Source: Tetmemena sp. SeJ-2015 | Taxonomy: Eukaryota > Ciliophora > Spirotrichea > Sporadotrichida > Oxytrichidae | DNA length: 64,000 nt | Reading direction: 5' to 3' | Assembly (NCBI GenBank): GCA_027382625.1 | Contig: JAJKFJ010022407.1 | Span: forward strand, 1 to 64,000 | Part shown: positions 10,686-21,102 of the stretch, piece after piece | How the letters are laid out: the number at the start of each line of letters is the position of its first letter | How positions within the stretch are numbered: the stretch's first letter is position 1 | Position numbers and translations under genes: made by a program | The notes under the pieces: generated by a model | What the model was told of the DNA's origin: nothing | The model's database searches: none | The model's input: the letters and a program-made list of their open reading frames with translations, nothing else

Positions 10686-12368
10686 AATATCCTCGAAATG
10701 AATGTCTTCTTCCCATTCCCATGACAAAGTTCTTGCACTAACTTTTCTTTTAAAAATTCTTCCTTTACAAAAAGCCGTCTCATCTCACTCTAACCCTAAT
10801 TATTATTCTTAATATAGATTTACCAATATTTTTTTTAAAAGCCCTTTGCTTGATAAGTGGCTTCTACTTCTATTTTGAATTGCTTTTTCTTTTTTTCTGT
10901 CTCAATCATAGCTCCAAAGTCATGAATCAAGTACAAGTGGTAATAGCCAGCTCTCACATCCTACACGGAGATTTAATCTAAAAATACTTTTATAAGGAAT
11001 TATTTTTGTGAAGATCCTGATGCTCATCAAAGAAAAAATATTTGTATCCCTCATCTTCTAACAGCTGTTGAGCTCAAGAGTATTCATGCTAATCTTAGGA
11101 AGAAACTCTGAGTATTTCTGAGATACGAAGTTGTGAAATTTATATAAGTATTATAAACTTCATATCTTTTGTGATAAAAGGGATCTCCTTCGTCCTTGAC
11201 AGCGTTACTAAGAATGCAAAATCTCTAAACCAGATAAAGATATTTGGCGAAAGACTGCTGCTCACTGTGATCATTCGAGGTTCTCGATATCAAAAGCTTG
11301 TGATTTTTAACTCTGAGTATTTAATCGTAAGATCTTATTTCAGGAGGAAAATTTAGAGCAGCGCTTGCTTTGATTAAACTTACTAATAGTTTCCAGTCTA
11401 TATTTATCTTCCGCTTGTAGATGTCTCTCACTCACTTTAATAGTCAAAGAATATAAGCAATTAAGGAGTATTCCTTCATTGACATAAATAGCCACGATCA
11501 TAACAGGTGTAAACCGGCCCAATAAACACCCTTTACCACATTACATCAGTTATTCGGTGATGACGCACCGCTCTCATTAGGGACGAGAGAGAATCCCCTG
11601 CAATGCTTCACATTTGACTCCCCCGTGAGCTTCTCACTCTCAGTACATCTGAATTTCCAGCCTCACATAGGCGCAAAAAACATCGAAATATGCGTTGGTT
11701 ATACTTGGCAAAGGAAAAATATGCAGCAGGCTTACCAAATTGACTGGAAAATTATGACTCCTTTGTGATTTGGGAATCACCATTAAGTTACATGGGCACT
11801 GCATACACCAGTGGTCAGGCCTCACATGCGCACATTTACAGGCTGCGTCCACGAGTACTAATGCAGCGTACTCTAACATGTAACCAAACTCTTACACATA
11901 ACCCGACAAGTCCCTTGAGGATTTCTTCAGCAACCATTGCTTCTTGTTATAGTCCCATAACTCCTTCAATGAGAATTCACTAATCTCCGACAAACGGGCT
12001 ATGGCAGAAGACGCAGTAAAACTCTCGAACGGCATTAAGATTCCCACAATTCACGAACCCCTCTATTAGACACACTACACCACTTGACACTTACTAAACT
12101 AGATCGCCTCTTGCGAGATAAACGCAACGAAGCAGAACTGATCTCCATATCCTAGCCAAACCTACTTTGGAGCCCATCCACGGGTCCTAGATTTTAAATT
12201 TCTAATTTTAAAATGTCAAGGAATATATAACTTAGATGAGTTGATAAAGTTGAAGATCTAAAGAGGATTAAGGTACATAAGCAATTCTTCGATTATCATT
12301 GTGGGCCATTTCACAAGCAAAACCAAAATATTATCGGCTGATTTCTCGCTCTTTTGTATTTTATTCAT
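10686..12368 (-). CDS. F-box-like protein, unit 1 copy (N-terminal part)
   Basis: The start is ATG at 12,368. The first exon (about 12,228-12,368) reads MNKIQKSEKS...KWPTMIIEELLMYLNPLQIF..SSK, an F-box-like helix set. A 0.76 kb insertion (11,443-12,227) follows, then exons reading EIRSYDQIL, RTSNDHSEQQSFAKYL, ILSNAVKDEGDPFYHKR (about 11,160-11,430) and DVRAGYYHLYLIHDFG (about 10,830-10,990). The part ends at the pointer AATATCCTCGAA (10,686-10,697), which matches the start of the C-terminal segments at 6,527-6,538 and 6,187-6,198. F-box proteins usually link substrates to SCF ubiquitin ligases; that role is inferred only from the N-terminal similarity. The unit 2 homologue (16.7-18.5 kb) lacks the insertion. 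Confidence 0.6.
11443..12227. mobile_element. retroposon-like insertion with 13-bp flanking repeats
   Basis: Compared with the unit 2 homologue, the F-box gene here has about 760 extra bases between exons 1 and 2. They are bounded by near-identical 13-mers, GTCAAAGAATATA (11,443-11,455) and GTCAAGGAATATA (12,215-12,227), which look like a target-site duplication. The insert is less AT-rich than its flanks and has an A/T-rich right end (about 12,189-12,214). Its right part is related to 2,750-2,960. A minus-strand open frame with several cysteines (CKCAHVRPDHWCMQCPC, about 11,780-11,880) lies inside. I do not recognise a reverse transcriptase or transposase. It could also be a foreign MDS caught in the intron. 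Confidence 0.55.
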
Positions 12369-12604
12369 TTATCAGAAATAGTGAATTTCACTTTTATTTA
12401 CTTGAATTATGGTTTAACTTTTAAAAAAGTCATAGTCATTATGAAATAGCCAATAAATATACTGCTAATAATCCCCATAATTAAGAGTATAGTATTTAAA
12501 ATCTCGTGAGTCGAAGAGTATATTAATTCCTAATAAATTAATTAATTTTTCATTTTAATAATTTCTTTTCGAAAGCCTATTTCAAAAATTACCGATAAAT
12601 ACAA

Positions 12605-14674
12605 TGATCATTTTAATAGATTCTCAGAAATAGCAAGTAGGCAGAAGAAAAGGAACATCAGAGCGGTATCTCATTTGTCGTAACCAAAGATAGAGCAGCT
12701 GGACCCAACTTCATAAACTTTCAACAGAACTTAATTCAAACAACCTCCCATGCTTTAAGAGATCAAGCCCTTAAATGATAAATCCTTGGACTCTTTAAAT
12801 ACGAAAGCGGTGAAGAATGAAGCTGAAGAAACTGTACCTCTAAAAGAGAGACTCAGGATAAGAAAGGAGCAGGCTGATAAAAAGCAAAAGGAGGAGGACG
12901 AAATCCTCTAGAAGCAAATACACGAGCAGATGCTAGCCATGGATGAGGAGTATTAACTGTTGTAGTAACAGATCAGAGACAAGGAAGGATGCGGAGAAGC
13001 TAAGAATCATGGAGGAAGAGAATCTCAGGATTAAGCTGATTAATGTTTTATAAGATATTTAGCTGGAGCATCAAAGGCTGTTAGGTTCTAAAGCAAACAG
13101 TGAGGTGCTGCACATTAGAGAGGAATATGGGAAGGCTGCTAAGCAAATGATGGACTACAGAATGAATCTGCTGAGTATGCTCATTGAGCACAAACTGGGA
13201 TTTGAAGAAACGCAATACCAAGACTGCTTCTGTGATAAACTCCATGATCTATGATATTGCCAAAGACTAACAGAAGCTATTAAATGAGAGCTCAGACAAT
13301 CAAGAAGCAGATGACGATTACATTGATCATTTAGGTGGTTAATATTAAAGGACAGAGAATGGATAAAATGGGAAGTAGTGGGATGGGGAGTTTGGCGATG
13401 GTAAGCTTGAGTTTGAATGAAGGGAGTAACTAAGTACAGCCATGTTTAGTCTAGACTGCATAATAAATCAGCCATAGGATCCTACATGTCCTCTACCTAT
13501 AATCACTCTAACTAAAATCAGTTACTAATCTAAGTCAAGAGCTAATCAAGAGAAAAAGAACATGGAGATCACCTAGAAACTTAAGAACATTTAAATAATC
13601 CAACAACTTGTAGGTTAGGTTTTTAATTTTCTTATTTACAGATCAGAGGAGAGTGAAGAAGAATCCAGGAACGTAAGCATTCAAATAGCTTCCAGATCAG
13701 CAGGTGTTTAAGGCAAAAATTAAAATAAGGAAGGTTCCAAGGTTGAGGAAAACCAGGTAAACTTTTTTGACCTGGTCTTCGATCCAAAAAAGAACTAGAT
13801 AGTCAACGATCGACAGTTCATGAAGATTAAGAAGATGGTGGATGATTACTATGGCTACAAACCCTAATCTCTAAAATACGAGACTGCTCTCAAGAAAATA
13901 ATAGAGAGGAAGAAGCAGAGGCAGCAGTAATTGTCTCCAACAAGCAAAACTGCTTTAATCTTTACCTTAATTTAAGAGGGTTAATTTAAACGTGAGGGAC
14001 AGTCAGTCCTTCCATAGAGGCACTACCTCACAATTAAACTAAACTTTCTCGCAGGGTAGTGACTCAGCCAGGAAGAAAAAGTAATCGGCAGTGACATAGT
14101 TTCACCAGATGGACGATCAAGGAGGCTAAGATGTCGAAGTTAGAGAAGTTCGTGAGCACATATAACTTACTACATCCACAAGCTACTATGGTCTACCGCT
14201 GATTCCTTCCTCCAGTAAAAGCGGAAACAGTACAAGTTCTATAAAAATTCGTATTTCATTCTTAAATAGTACCAGAAGTAGTGTGAAAGCCACAGACTCA
14301 ATAAGATGGCTAACGTTTTCAACAGATTAAAGTTCGACACCAATGAACGCAAGAAGACAGATGAGGAGATTAAGAAGGAGCATGCAATTAAGTACTAAGA
14401 TCCTTTCAAGTCAGTGGGTGAAAGCTACAGCCCAGTCAGAAAGACACTCCTGGATATGAACTCAATGATGAGCTCTTTCAGGCAAGATTCCAGATTCAGT
14501 TCAGCTAGAGGATCAAATCATAATTCTCGCATAGCTGGGGGAAACCTGGCGATGAGAGGAAGGAAGGACAGCTCAAATATGTTCAGATAGGATAGCTTCA
14601 GCAACATCATGGATGAGGTGCTTCAATCACCCCAAAAGAAGCCATTCGTAGCTGCCTTCTACATTAAAATTTGA
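12605..14674 (+). CDS. coiled-coil protein, unit 1 copy, unknown function
   Basis: Plus-strand gene with many TAA/TAG codons read as Gln, ending at the TGA 14,672-14,674. Charged helical stretches dominate: KERLRIRKEQADKKQKEEDE (about 12,840), EKLRIMEEENLRIKLINVLQ (about 13,000), KKIIERKKQRQQQ (about 13,900). The C-terminus is Ser/Arg-rich (SFRQDSRFSSARGSNHNSR). Frame shifts near 12,985 and 13,180 can be mended by removing 4 and 13 bp between short direct repeats (AAGGA; TGAG). A 28-nt GT-AG intron is likely near 13,613-13,640. The start is uncertain: ATG at 12,605 is a candidate but the first 150 bases switch frame. A decayed copy lies at 20,250-20,710. No family recognised. Confidence 0.55.
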
Positions 14675-14697
14675 TTGTTCAAAGAAAATAATTCAAT

Positions 14698-14918
14698 ATG
14701 GAGAGCAGAGAGATTCCTGTAACTGGGCCAGAAAGTAAACTAGATAAGGCCCTCTCTAAGTTGAAGTCACAGCACTCTCGACACCAAGGAAGCAAGCACA
14801 TGGATGAAATGGACATCAAAATATTTCAACTCTATATTGACACATATAATATTTCTAGCCCAGAAGAAGTTACAGCAAACTACTCTTGGCTAGTAAAACT
14901 CTAAGAATTTCAAAAATG
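14698..14918 (+). CDS. small conserved ORF or exon, unknown
   Basis: ATG at 14,698 and TGA at 14,916-14,918 give about 73 residues, acidic/basic mixed, with KLDKALSKLKSQHSRHQGSK and ending KLQEFQK. A diverged copy sits at the same relative place in unit 2 (20,733 onward), so it was present before the duplication. It starts only 24 bases after the preceding TGA, so it might be a further exon of that gene after an intron or IES. Confidence 0.4.
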
Positions 14919-15059
14919 AAAATTCTTAGCTAAAGAAGTATCTAAGTTTGTCACCTTAAAAAAGTAAGACGCCAGATCATAATGAAGGAGAGTGACTTAA
15001 TATATTAAGACTCTAAACTATCAATTGAGTTTGATATTCTACTATAGCAGTATTAATTT

Positions 15060-15620
15060 CTTAATTAAGATTTAATAATACCATCACATGATGCTCCAAT
15101 AGTCTGTGTTAGCATTGCTTTGCTTGTTGTATCCAAATCTAAAGTTATATTATCAACTTAAGTGTAGCTCACAACTAATACTGCAGGTTTGGCATTAACA
15201 TCGATATATTATTTTATAGATTCATTGTTTACTTATAAATTAAACTCATAGAGATCGATGAGCTTGAGATTATAGAGAAATTGCAATCTCCTTTACTCCC
15301 TTGAGAAAATTTTTATTATGATTTTTTATTTGCTAAATTATTCTATCTAACGCATCTTCAAGTATGACAATTAGTCGCAAACTAGTGTGATGGCAAGTAA
15401 TTGTTATCAACCAGATGCATTTTAAGAATGGGATCATAATTTCTATTATAATTACTTAATAAGCGTAGGCTCTTTCTTATTGAGATAAGAAATTTAATTA
15501 GAATCTGATGAAATGGCTTTGATCATCATCATCTTATTAATGTGTCGCTTCGTTTTTAAATTTATCATCTCTCACTGCTTATTTTTATTTTTTAGTTGAA
15601 GTATTTTATAATGATTTGTT
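15060..15620 (-). pseudogene. EMG1/NEP1 remnant, unit 1
   Basis: Minus-strand fragments match the intact EMG1 at 21,103-22,228. RLIVILEDALDRII (about 15,340-15,390) corresponds to [15 protein letters not shown] stretch around 15,250-15,300 matches the [13 protein letters not shown] region. KPAVLVVSYTQVDNITLDLD (about 15,120-15,210) matches [20 protein letters not shown]. The conserved core (binding-site segments around DIAHQ and INKAG) and the C-terminal SVSHYALSA block are missing, and the frames disagree. It is a truncated duplicate. Confidence 0.75.
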
Positions 15621-16699
15621 GTAAAATTGATCTGTAAATATTAAAATTAATTTCTCTATATTTAATTCTAATATTCAATCATTTAGCACTTGATAATAAA
15701 AAATATAACTGATAATTAAGTAAATTGTATATTTATTAGAAAAAGAAATATCACAGATTGGAATTTTATCCTCAAAATTAAGATTATAATAAATTGAAAT
15801 AAATATTCTCAGGTCAAATTTATAGTTCAGATTTAATTCAGATTTTATCCAGAATAGATTTGAGGTAAGATACTTAATTCACTTAAAAGCAATATCAATT
15901 AAATAAACTCAGAAAGTTTTTTTGTTAAGAACTACAAAAATATTCATTTAAGTTTAAATAACCAGTACCCATTTTTATTTTTTAAAAAAATTATTTCTAT
16001 TTAAATTGTATTTATTTTAAAATTAAGCAGTATATTCATATTCTCATTTTTTAATTTACAAACAATAATACTCCTCAGAAAGAATTTCGTCTTTAAATTG
16101 CTGAATTTAGTTTTTGGAGGCAGTAATGCCACTTTTCACAATAACTCTTCTCGTTTACCAAATTATTATTCCTCTGAATTTTTATGTCATTTTTTATCTT
16201 AATTTTTAAAATTATTCTTTGAATTTTTTTTTATTCTTTTATTCATAATCTGTATGTGAGGGAAGTCTTGATTTAAAAGGAGGATTTATTATTTAGTAGA
16301 ATATTATCACTCTTTATTAACAAAGCCATCTTTTAATGGTTAGGATGTCTATATAAAAATCACGAAAATTAAAAGAGATCTGCTTTTTGTGCAAGCAAAG
16401 TGAGTCTCTTGGCGATATCTAAGCAATAAATCTATTTTCATACTTTTCAATTTTTAAATTTATTAAAAAGCTGATGTTGCCAATTTTTTTGCAGAATAGC
16501 AAAAATCTTATATTCTATCGACTCGAGCCAATCCTTCACACAATTTGTCTTTCTACTTGGGGTATGATTCTTTTGAATAGCCTTTGATATTTTTGGTTCT
16601 TCGAGTGTAGCTATCTTAAATTATGAGTAGTGATACTTCCAGCTCTATAAGAATTACCATATAATTATTTTTTTATTTCTTTATATTTATAACTTTGAT
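15621..16699. other. AT-rich spacer between duplication units
   Basis: Very AT-rich. On the minus strand a TGA-poor frame continues out of the F-box C-terminal segment, but its composition looks non-coding. Nothing else recognised. Confidence 0.4.
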
Positions 16700-18464
16700 A
16701 TTGTAACAAATCTGAATGGGCTAAATTAAAATCTACTTTAGAAATAAATAGTCAAAATATTCCACAAGTTCTTCCTCTCTTAATTTACAGAGAAGAGTTC
16801 TATTTATAGCAAAATAGTGCTGATTTTAAACGCTTCTTTGTGTGACAGCTTTCTTCAGTGTCTAGAACGTGATACTTTGAATTAAAAAATAATATAAAAG
16901 CCAATCAAATTCAAAGATATTGGGTATTTTGAAAGAGGGATTTGATATTCTGATTTTGAAATGGGAACAAGGATAACGCCTTGTGTTCTGTAGGAGTTTA
17001 CTGTTCTTGCGTTTTCTGGTCTAGTAATTAGTATCGCTAACTCAAATGAATAACTCCAACTTGGGTCCAAGAATATCCTCCAAATATTTTTTTTGAATGT
17101 TAACAGATAGAATGAAAATCTATGCTCTAAAATATTTTAATCAAAGAGATCATTAAGTCTCTTCCAGAAGATAGACTCCTCACATCTAGCTAAATCAGAG
17201 CTGAATGATCTATTCATTTTTTACTTTATGTTAGCAATCTGTGTGAATATTCCAGACTTTTTATTCATTTAGTAAAATGAAGTTTGTAATATACTTATTT
17301 CTTCATTTCTGGAGTACCAGTTTGTCATGTAGGATCAATAATAAAAGAGACATAAAGATTGATTAATTTAATGCAGAATCATCGAAATAAATCTTGCCTC
17401 AAGCAATATGGTCGGAGAGAGTTTTTATTTTTCGGCTTTATAAAATAGGATAAAATTTGATAATTCCTCTTTTATTAAATCATCTTTAAAGAGTGGCATA
17501 TAGAAATATTTTCATCTGGGATTGAAATATAAATGAAAATCTTAATATCCTCGATATGAATGTCTTCTTACCAGTTCCCAGATAAAGTTATTTCACTAAC
17601 TTGTCTTTTAAGAATTCATTCTTAATGTAAAGCAGTCTATGCTCCACCTTGTTCTAATCATTCTTAATTAAGATGAATGAAAACACTTATATCGGAATTT
17701 GCTAATCCTTGACTTGATAGGTAGCTTCTATTTCTATTTTGAATTACTTTTTCTATTCTGAGTAGATCTCCACTCCAAAATCCTGAATCAAGTATACGTG
17801 GTAATAGCCGGCTCTCACATCCTATACTGAGATTTAATCTACTTAAAACATTTTGTCAAAAAATTGTCTGAGATCCTGATACTCATATAATAAAAAAAAT
17901 ATTATGCTTATAACTCATCTTCTAAACATTCTTGAGCTCAAGAGTTGGCACTTAAATTTTTGGATAAAACTCTGAGTATCTCTGAGATACGAAGTTGTGA
18001 AAATTAAAAGTCATTATACACTTATTTCCATTTGTGATAAAGGGGATCGCCTTCATCCTTGAGTGCATTACTTAGGATGCAGAATCTCGAAACCAAAGGA
18101 AGATATTTGGCAAAGGTCTGCTACTCACTGTGGTCGTTTGAGGTTCTCAATATCAAAAGCTTGTTGTCTTTAGCGCTGAGTAGTTAATCGTAAGATCTTA
18201 TCTCTGGAGAGAAATCGAGTGCTGCACTTGCTTTGAGGAAGTTGATGATGAGGTTCCAGTCTAGACTAATCTTCCGCTTGAAGGTGTCTCTCACTCACTT
18301 TAAAAAGTCTTGAAAAAAGATAAATACTTGGAGGAGTTGATAAAGTTGAAGAGCTAAAGAGGACCGAGGTAGGTTAGGAGTTCTTTGAGCATCATGTTAG
18401 GCCATTTCACAAGCAAAGCCAAAATATTATAAGCTGCTCTCTCGCTCTTTTATATTTTAATCAT
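16700..18464 (-). CDS. F-box-like protein, unit 2 copy
   Basis: The start is ATG at 18,464: MIKIQKSERAAYNILALLVK, then an F-box-like WPNMMLKELLTYLGPLQLF. Later blocks are KRKISLDWNLIINFLKASAA, EIRSYDQLLSAKDNK, RTSNDHSEQQTFAKYLPLVS and DVRAGYYHVYLIQDFGVEIY. The N-terminal part ends at pointer AATATCCTC (17,544-17,552). The C-terminal part resumes at the same repeat, 17,072-17,080, reading LDPSWSYSFELAILITRP and PENARTVNSYRTQGVILVP. The 464 bp between them is an IES holding a GH76 remnant. The exact 3' end is not clear because the frame stays open in AT-rich DNA below about 16,740. An intron of about 38 nt lies near 18,300. Confidence 0.6.
17095..17540 (-). pseudogene. GH76-like remnant inside F-box IES, unit 2
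   Basis: This sequence aligns with 6,580-6,930 of the unit 1 GH76-like gene: the segment around the YYKFYQTRPSRYDIEKK-equivalent and the following QRQFGICTEIANIE-like block (here SGIFTQIANIK). The rest of the gene, about 3.7 kb in unit 1, is missing. It shows the nesting existed before the duplication. Confidence 0.6.
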
Positions 18465-18759
18465 TTACCTTCAAGGGTCGATTTCACTTTTTATTTACAC
18501 GATATATCCACTCAATTTAAAAGATAATCATTTTGTGTTAATATACTATAATTATGAACTGCTGTTAAAAGACATAAAAAGTCTGAATTGTTTAAAGGAA
18601 ATAAAAATATTAAGCCACTAAATAAATACAAATTTATAGATAGTACTCGACCCATGCATCAATCCCTTGGGATCAAATGACAGCCATAAAGATAGAAAGA
18701 ATCCCTCACTACATAGTCGTCCATCGTATTTATCATTCATAATTAAAATTGTAGTTACA

Positions 18760-20170
18760 TCATATAGGCAAATCTTAATTTATCATGATCTTTAAATCCA
18801 GCAACTAGTTTCCTTATTAGAACTTCTTAAGATCAAAAGAGCCTATGAAGAGCTGCTTTGTTTCTAGATGGGGAAGGGATTCATATTGCACTGGCGAAAT
18901 AATCTTCTCTAAAGTTTTAACTACCTTCCAGGGATTTTAAATATGCTGAGCCTAGATCCCACAGAGAGACTTCTCAGCTGAGTCTTGGTAACTTATCTGC
19001 ACATTCAACTGTTTAGAAATAGGCATGATGCTGTAGAGTAAAAGTAAAAATGAGGTTTTAAATGATGCATTTGTATTTTAAAGAGCGGAATTTCCTTGTT
19101 GACTGCAAATTCAAAGTAGATTCCATAAACCCTTGGCTTGATCTTATCATACAAGATAGCACCTTGGAGTTTGTTGAAGTTTTTATAAATCAAGCTATGC
19201 TTTTTGACATTCTCTAGCTCCTTTTGCTACTTCAGTCCCTTAAAAAGAACCTGTTTAGCATTTTGTTGTTCAAGCAACTTCTTCACAAGTGCCTCTTGAA
19301 TCTTCTTGCTCGATTAAATTTATACTTTTTTTTAATAATTAAACCATCATCGATTGCTTGTCTATCTTGTAAACATTTCATTCCAGTTGAAGTGGAAGTA
19401 GGTATACTTCTAGATCCTAGGATTGTAGCCGATGAATTGCCTCTGTAAGTTAGTGTTTGCTTGAGTGAGTTTAACCTCAAAGGGGTCTCTCTACTCCACC
19501 CTCAACTGATAAAGTTTGTTGTACTGAGAAACTTAAAAACAACTCTGTATAAAAGACCTGGGGATGTTGAGAGTGTCAAGCACCAGTGGTAACAAGAAGA
19601 GCCAGTTATCTTTTACAGCGACAGTGACGCATTTATTCATGTCCTTGCAAACATAGAGTAGGTCTCTTATCTGTTTGAGATCGAAGTGGCATAATATCTC
19701 TCCCAAGATCATCGTCTTATTCCTGACGAACAGTTTGGGGAGAGTTACTCCTTTACTTAAATCTTGACTCTTAGCATTAAGCGAGTCTAGATCTTCAAGA
19801 AGGCTAATTTCAGCTTCAACTAAATTGTCCTACAAATTTTAGCTATTCTTTCTACCGTCCTATTCTAGAACATCGCTCTTTGGCAAGGAGGAATTGATGA
19901 GTTCTAAAATGTTGCTCTCTAAGTTTCTGTAGTCTTAGGGATTCATTTGCAGTAAGACTTTCTAGTTCTCGTTTTGGGATTTCTTGTTTGAGCTGCCGCT
20001 AGATGAGATTGGAGGCTGCTCTCTCTTCATGCTTGAGGGAAAAGGGTTATTGCTGTTTCGAAATTTCTAGTAGCTGCTTGGAGTTTTCGTGATCTTTGAT
20101 TTCAGAGTGATGTATCTCAAATCTCTGTGAGCCGATGCTTATTTCCATTTCTGAGGAATTAATTATTAGT
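18760..20170 (-). CDS. F-box-like protein (distinct gene)
   Basis: Minus-strand gene with Ser/Asn-rich N-terminus (SSSGSSNKKSQNENQK), an acidic helix (EAEISLLEDLDSLNAKSQD) and an F-box-like block MILGEILCHFDLKQIRDLLY followed by VCKDMNKCVTVAVKDNW. The C-terminal half has YDKIKPRVYGIYFEFAVNKE and LCGIQAQHIQNPWKVVKTLE, and a TGA at 18,760. A short AT-rich insert near 19,310-19,360 breaks the frame and is probably an IES. The start is uncertain: two overlapping frames are open near 20,160. The gene lies between the two halves of duplication unit 2 and has no counterpart in unit 1. Confidence 0.5.
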
Positions 20171-20249
20171 TGTCAGAATTATATATTCCTTCGAACTAAG
20201 GTCCTATTTCTATAATTATCGATCAATGCAATCATCAGAGTGGTAGATT

Positions 20250-20710
20250 TTTCAGAAAAAAATAGAGAGTATGTAAAGAAAAAGAAAATCAGAGTGGTTT
20301 CTCAATTCGTTGTAGCCAAAGTTCGAGGAGCTGAATCTAAAAACAAATTCCAACTAAACTTCATTAAAACAGCCCTAAATTTAAGAGCCTCCTCAAATAC
20401 TTGCAGTCTCTAAATACTAAAGTGGTGAAAATGAAGTTGATGAAAATAATCCTCTGGGTGAAAGTTACAGTCCAGTAAAAAGATCATCCTGAAAATGATA
20501 ACATTGAAGAATTCCCTCAGAGAGGATTCTAGATTCAATACAGCTCTGGGGCCTAATCACAAAACTCGCAGAGAAGAGAGCATTTTAACACTAAGAGGAA
20601 GAAAGGACAGATCAATCATGTTCAGACAATATAGCTTCATTTTCAAAATTAACGAGGTGCTTCAATCTCCCCAAAAGAAATAATTCGTTGCAGCCTTTTA
20701 CATAAAAAAT
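20250..20710 (+). pseudogene. remnant of the coiled-coil gene, unit 2
   Basis: The 5' part (RVVSQFVVAKVRGAESKNK-like, about 20,290-20,390) matches the beginning of the unit 1 gene at about 12,650. At about 20,455 it jumps to the 3' part (GESYSPV..., DSRFNTALGPNHKTRREES, DEVLQSPQKK-like, to about 20,690). The roughly 1.7 kb of coding sequence between them is gone, so this is an internally deleted copy. Confidence 0.7.
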
Positions 20711-20732
20711 ATATTGTTAAACGATTTTTAAC

Positions 20733-20950
20733 ATGGAGAGTGTTGAAGTCCTTCTCTATGTTTAAAAGAGTAAGCTCGATAAGATCCTCTCTAAGCTAAA
20801 ATCTGTGCACTCTCAAGCATTAAGGTAAATAGCATATGGATGAAATGAACTTCAAAATATTTAATCTTTATAAAGACACTTATTATATTTTTGGCCTAGA
20901 AGAAGTTACAGCAAACTACTCTATGTTTTTAAAATCCTAAGAATTAAAAA
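20733..20950 (+). pseudogene. diverged copy of the small ORF at 14,698
   Basis: It starts ATGGAGAGTGTTGAAG and keeps blocks such as KSKLDKILSKLKSVHSQ and EEVTANYSMFLKS-like text. The frame is disturbed in the middle (around the HMDEM-equivalent). Same relative position as in unit 1. Confidence 0.4.
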
Positions 20951-21102
20951 AGAGAGTGCGCAGCTCAAGATGTTTCTAAGTTTGTGTTATAAAAAAGTTA
21001 AAAGCCATATCAAAATGAAGGAGAGAGACTTTATATGAAATAAGTCAGTTTGATATTCAACTTATAAAGTATTAATTTCTTAATTAAGGTTTAATAATTT
21101 CA

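Noticed and set aside
11640..11983. Overlapping ORFs in the insertion as a known transposase or reverse transcriptase
   Set aside because: No catalytic motif recognisable; kept only as an unassigned Cys-containing frame.
14630..14640. CCCCAAAA (also near 20,671) as a telomeric or telomere-bearing-element signal
   Set aside because: A single unit inside a coding motif (SPQKK) present in both duplicate copies; no tandem C4A4.
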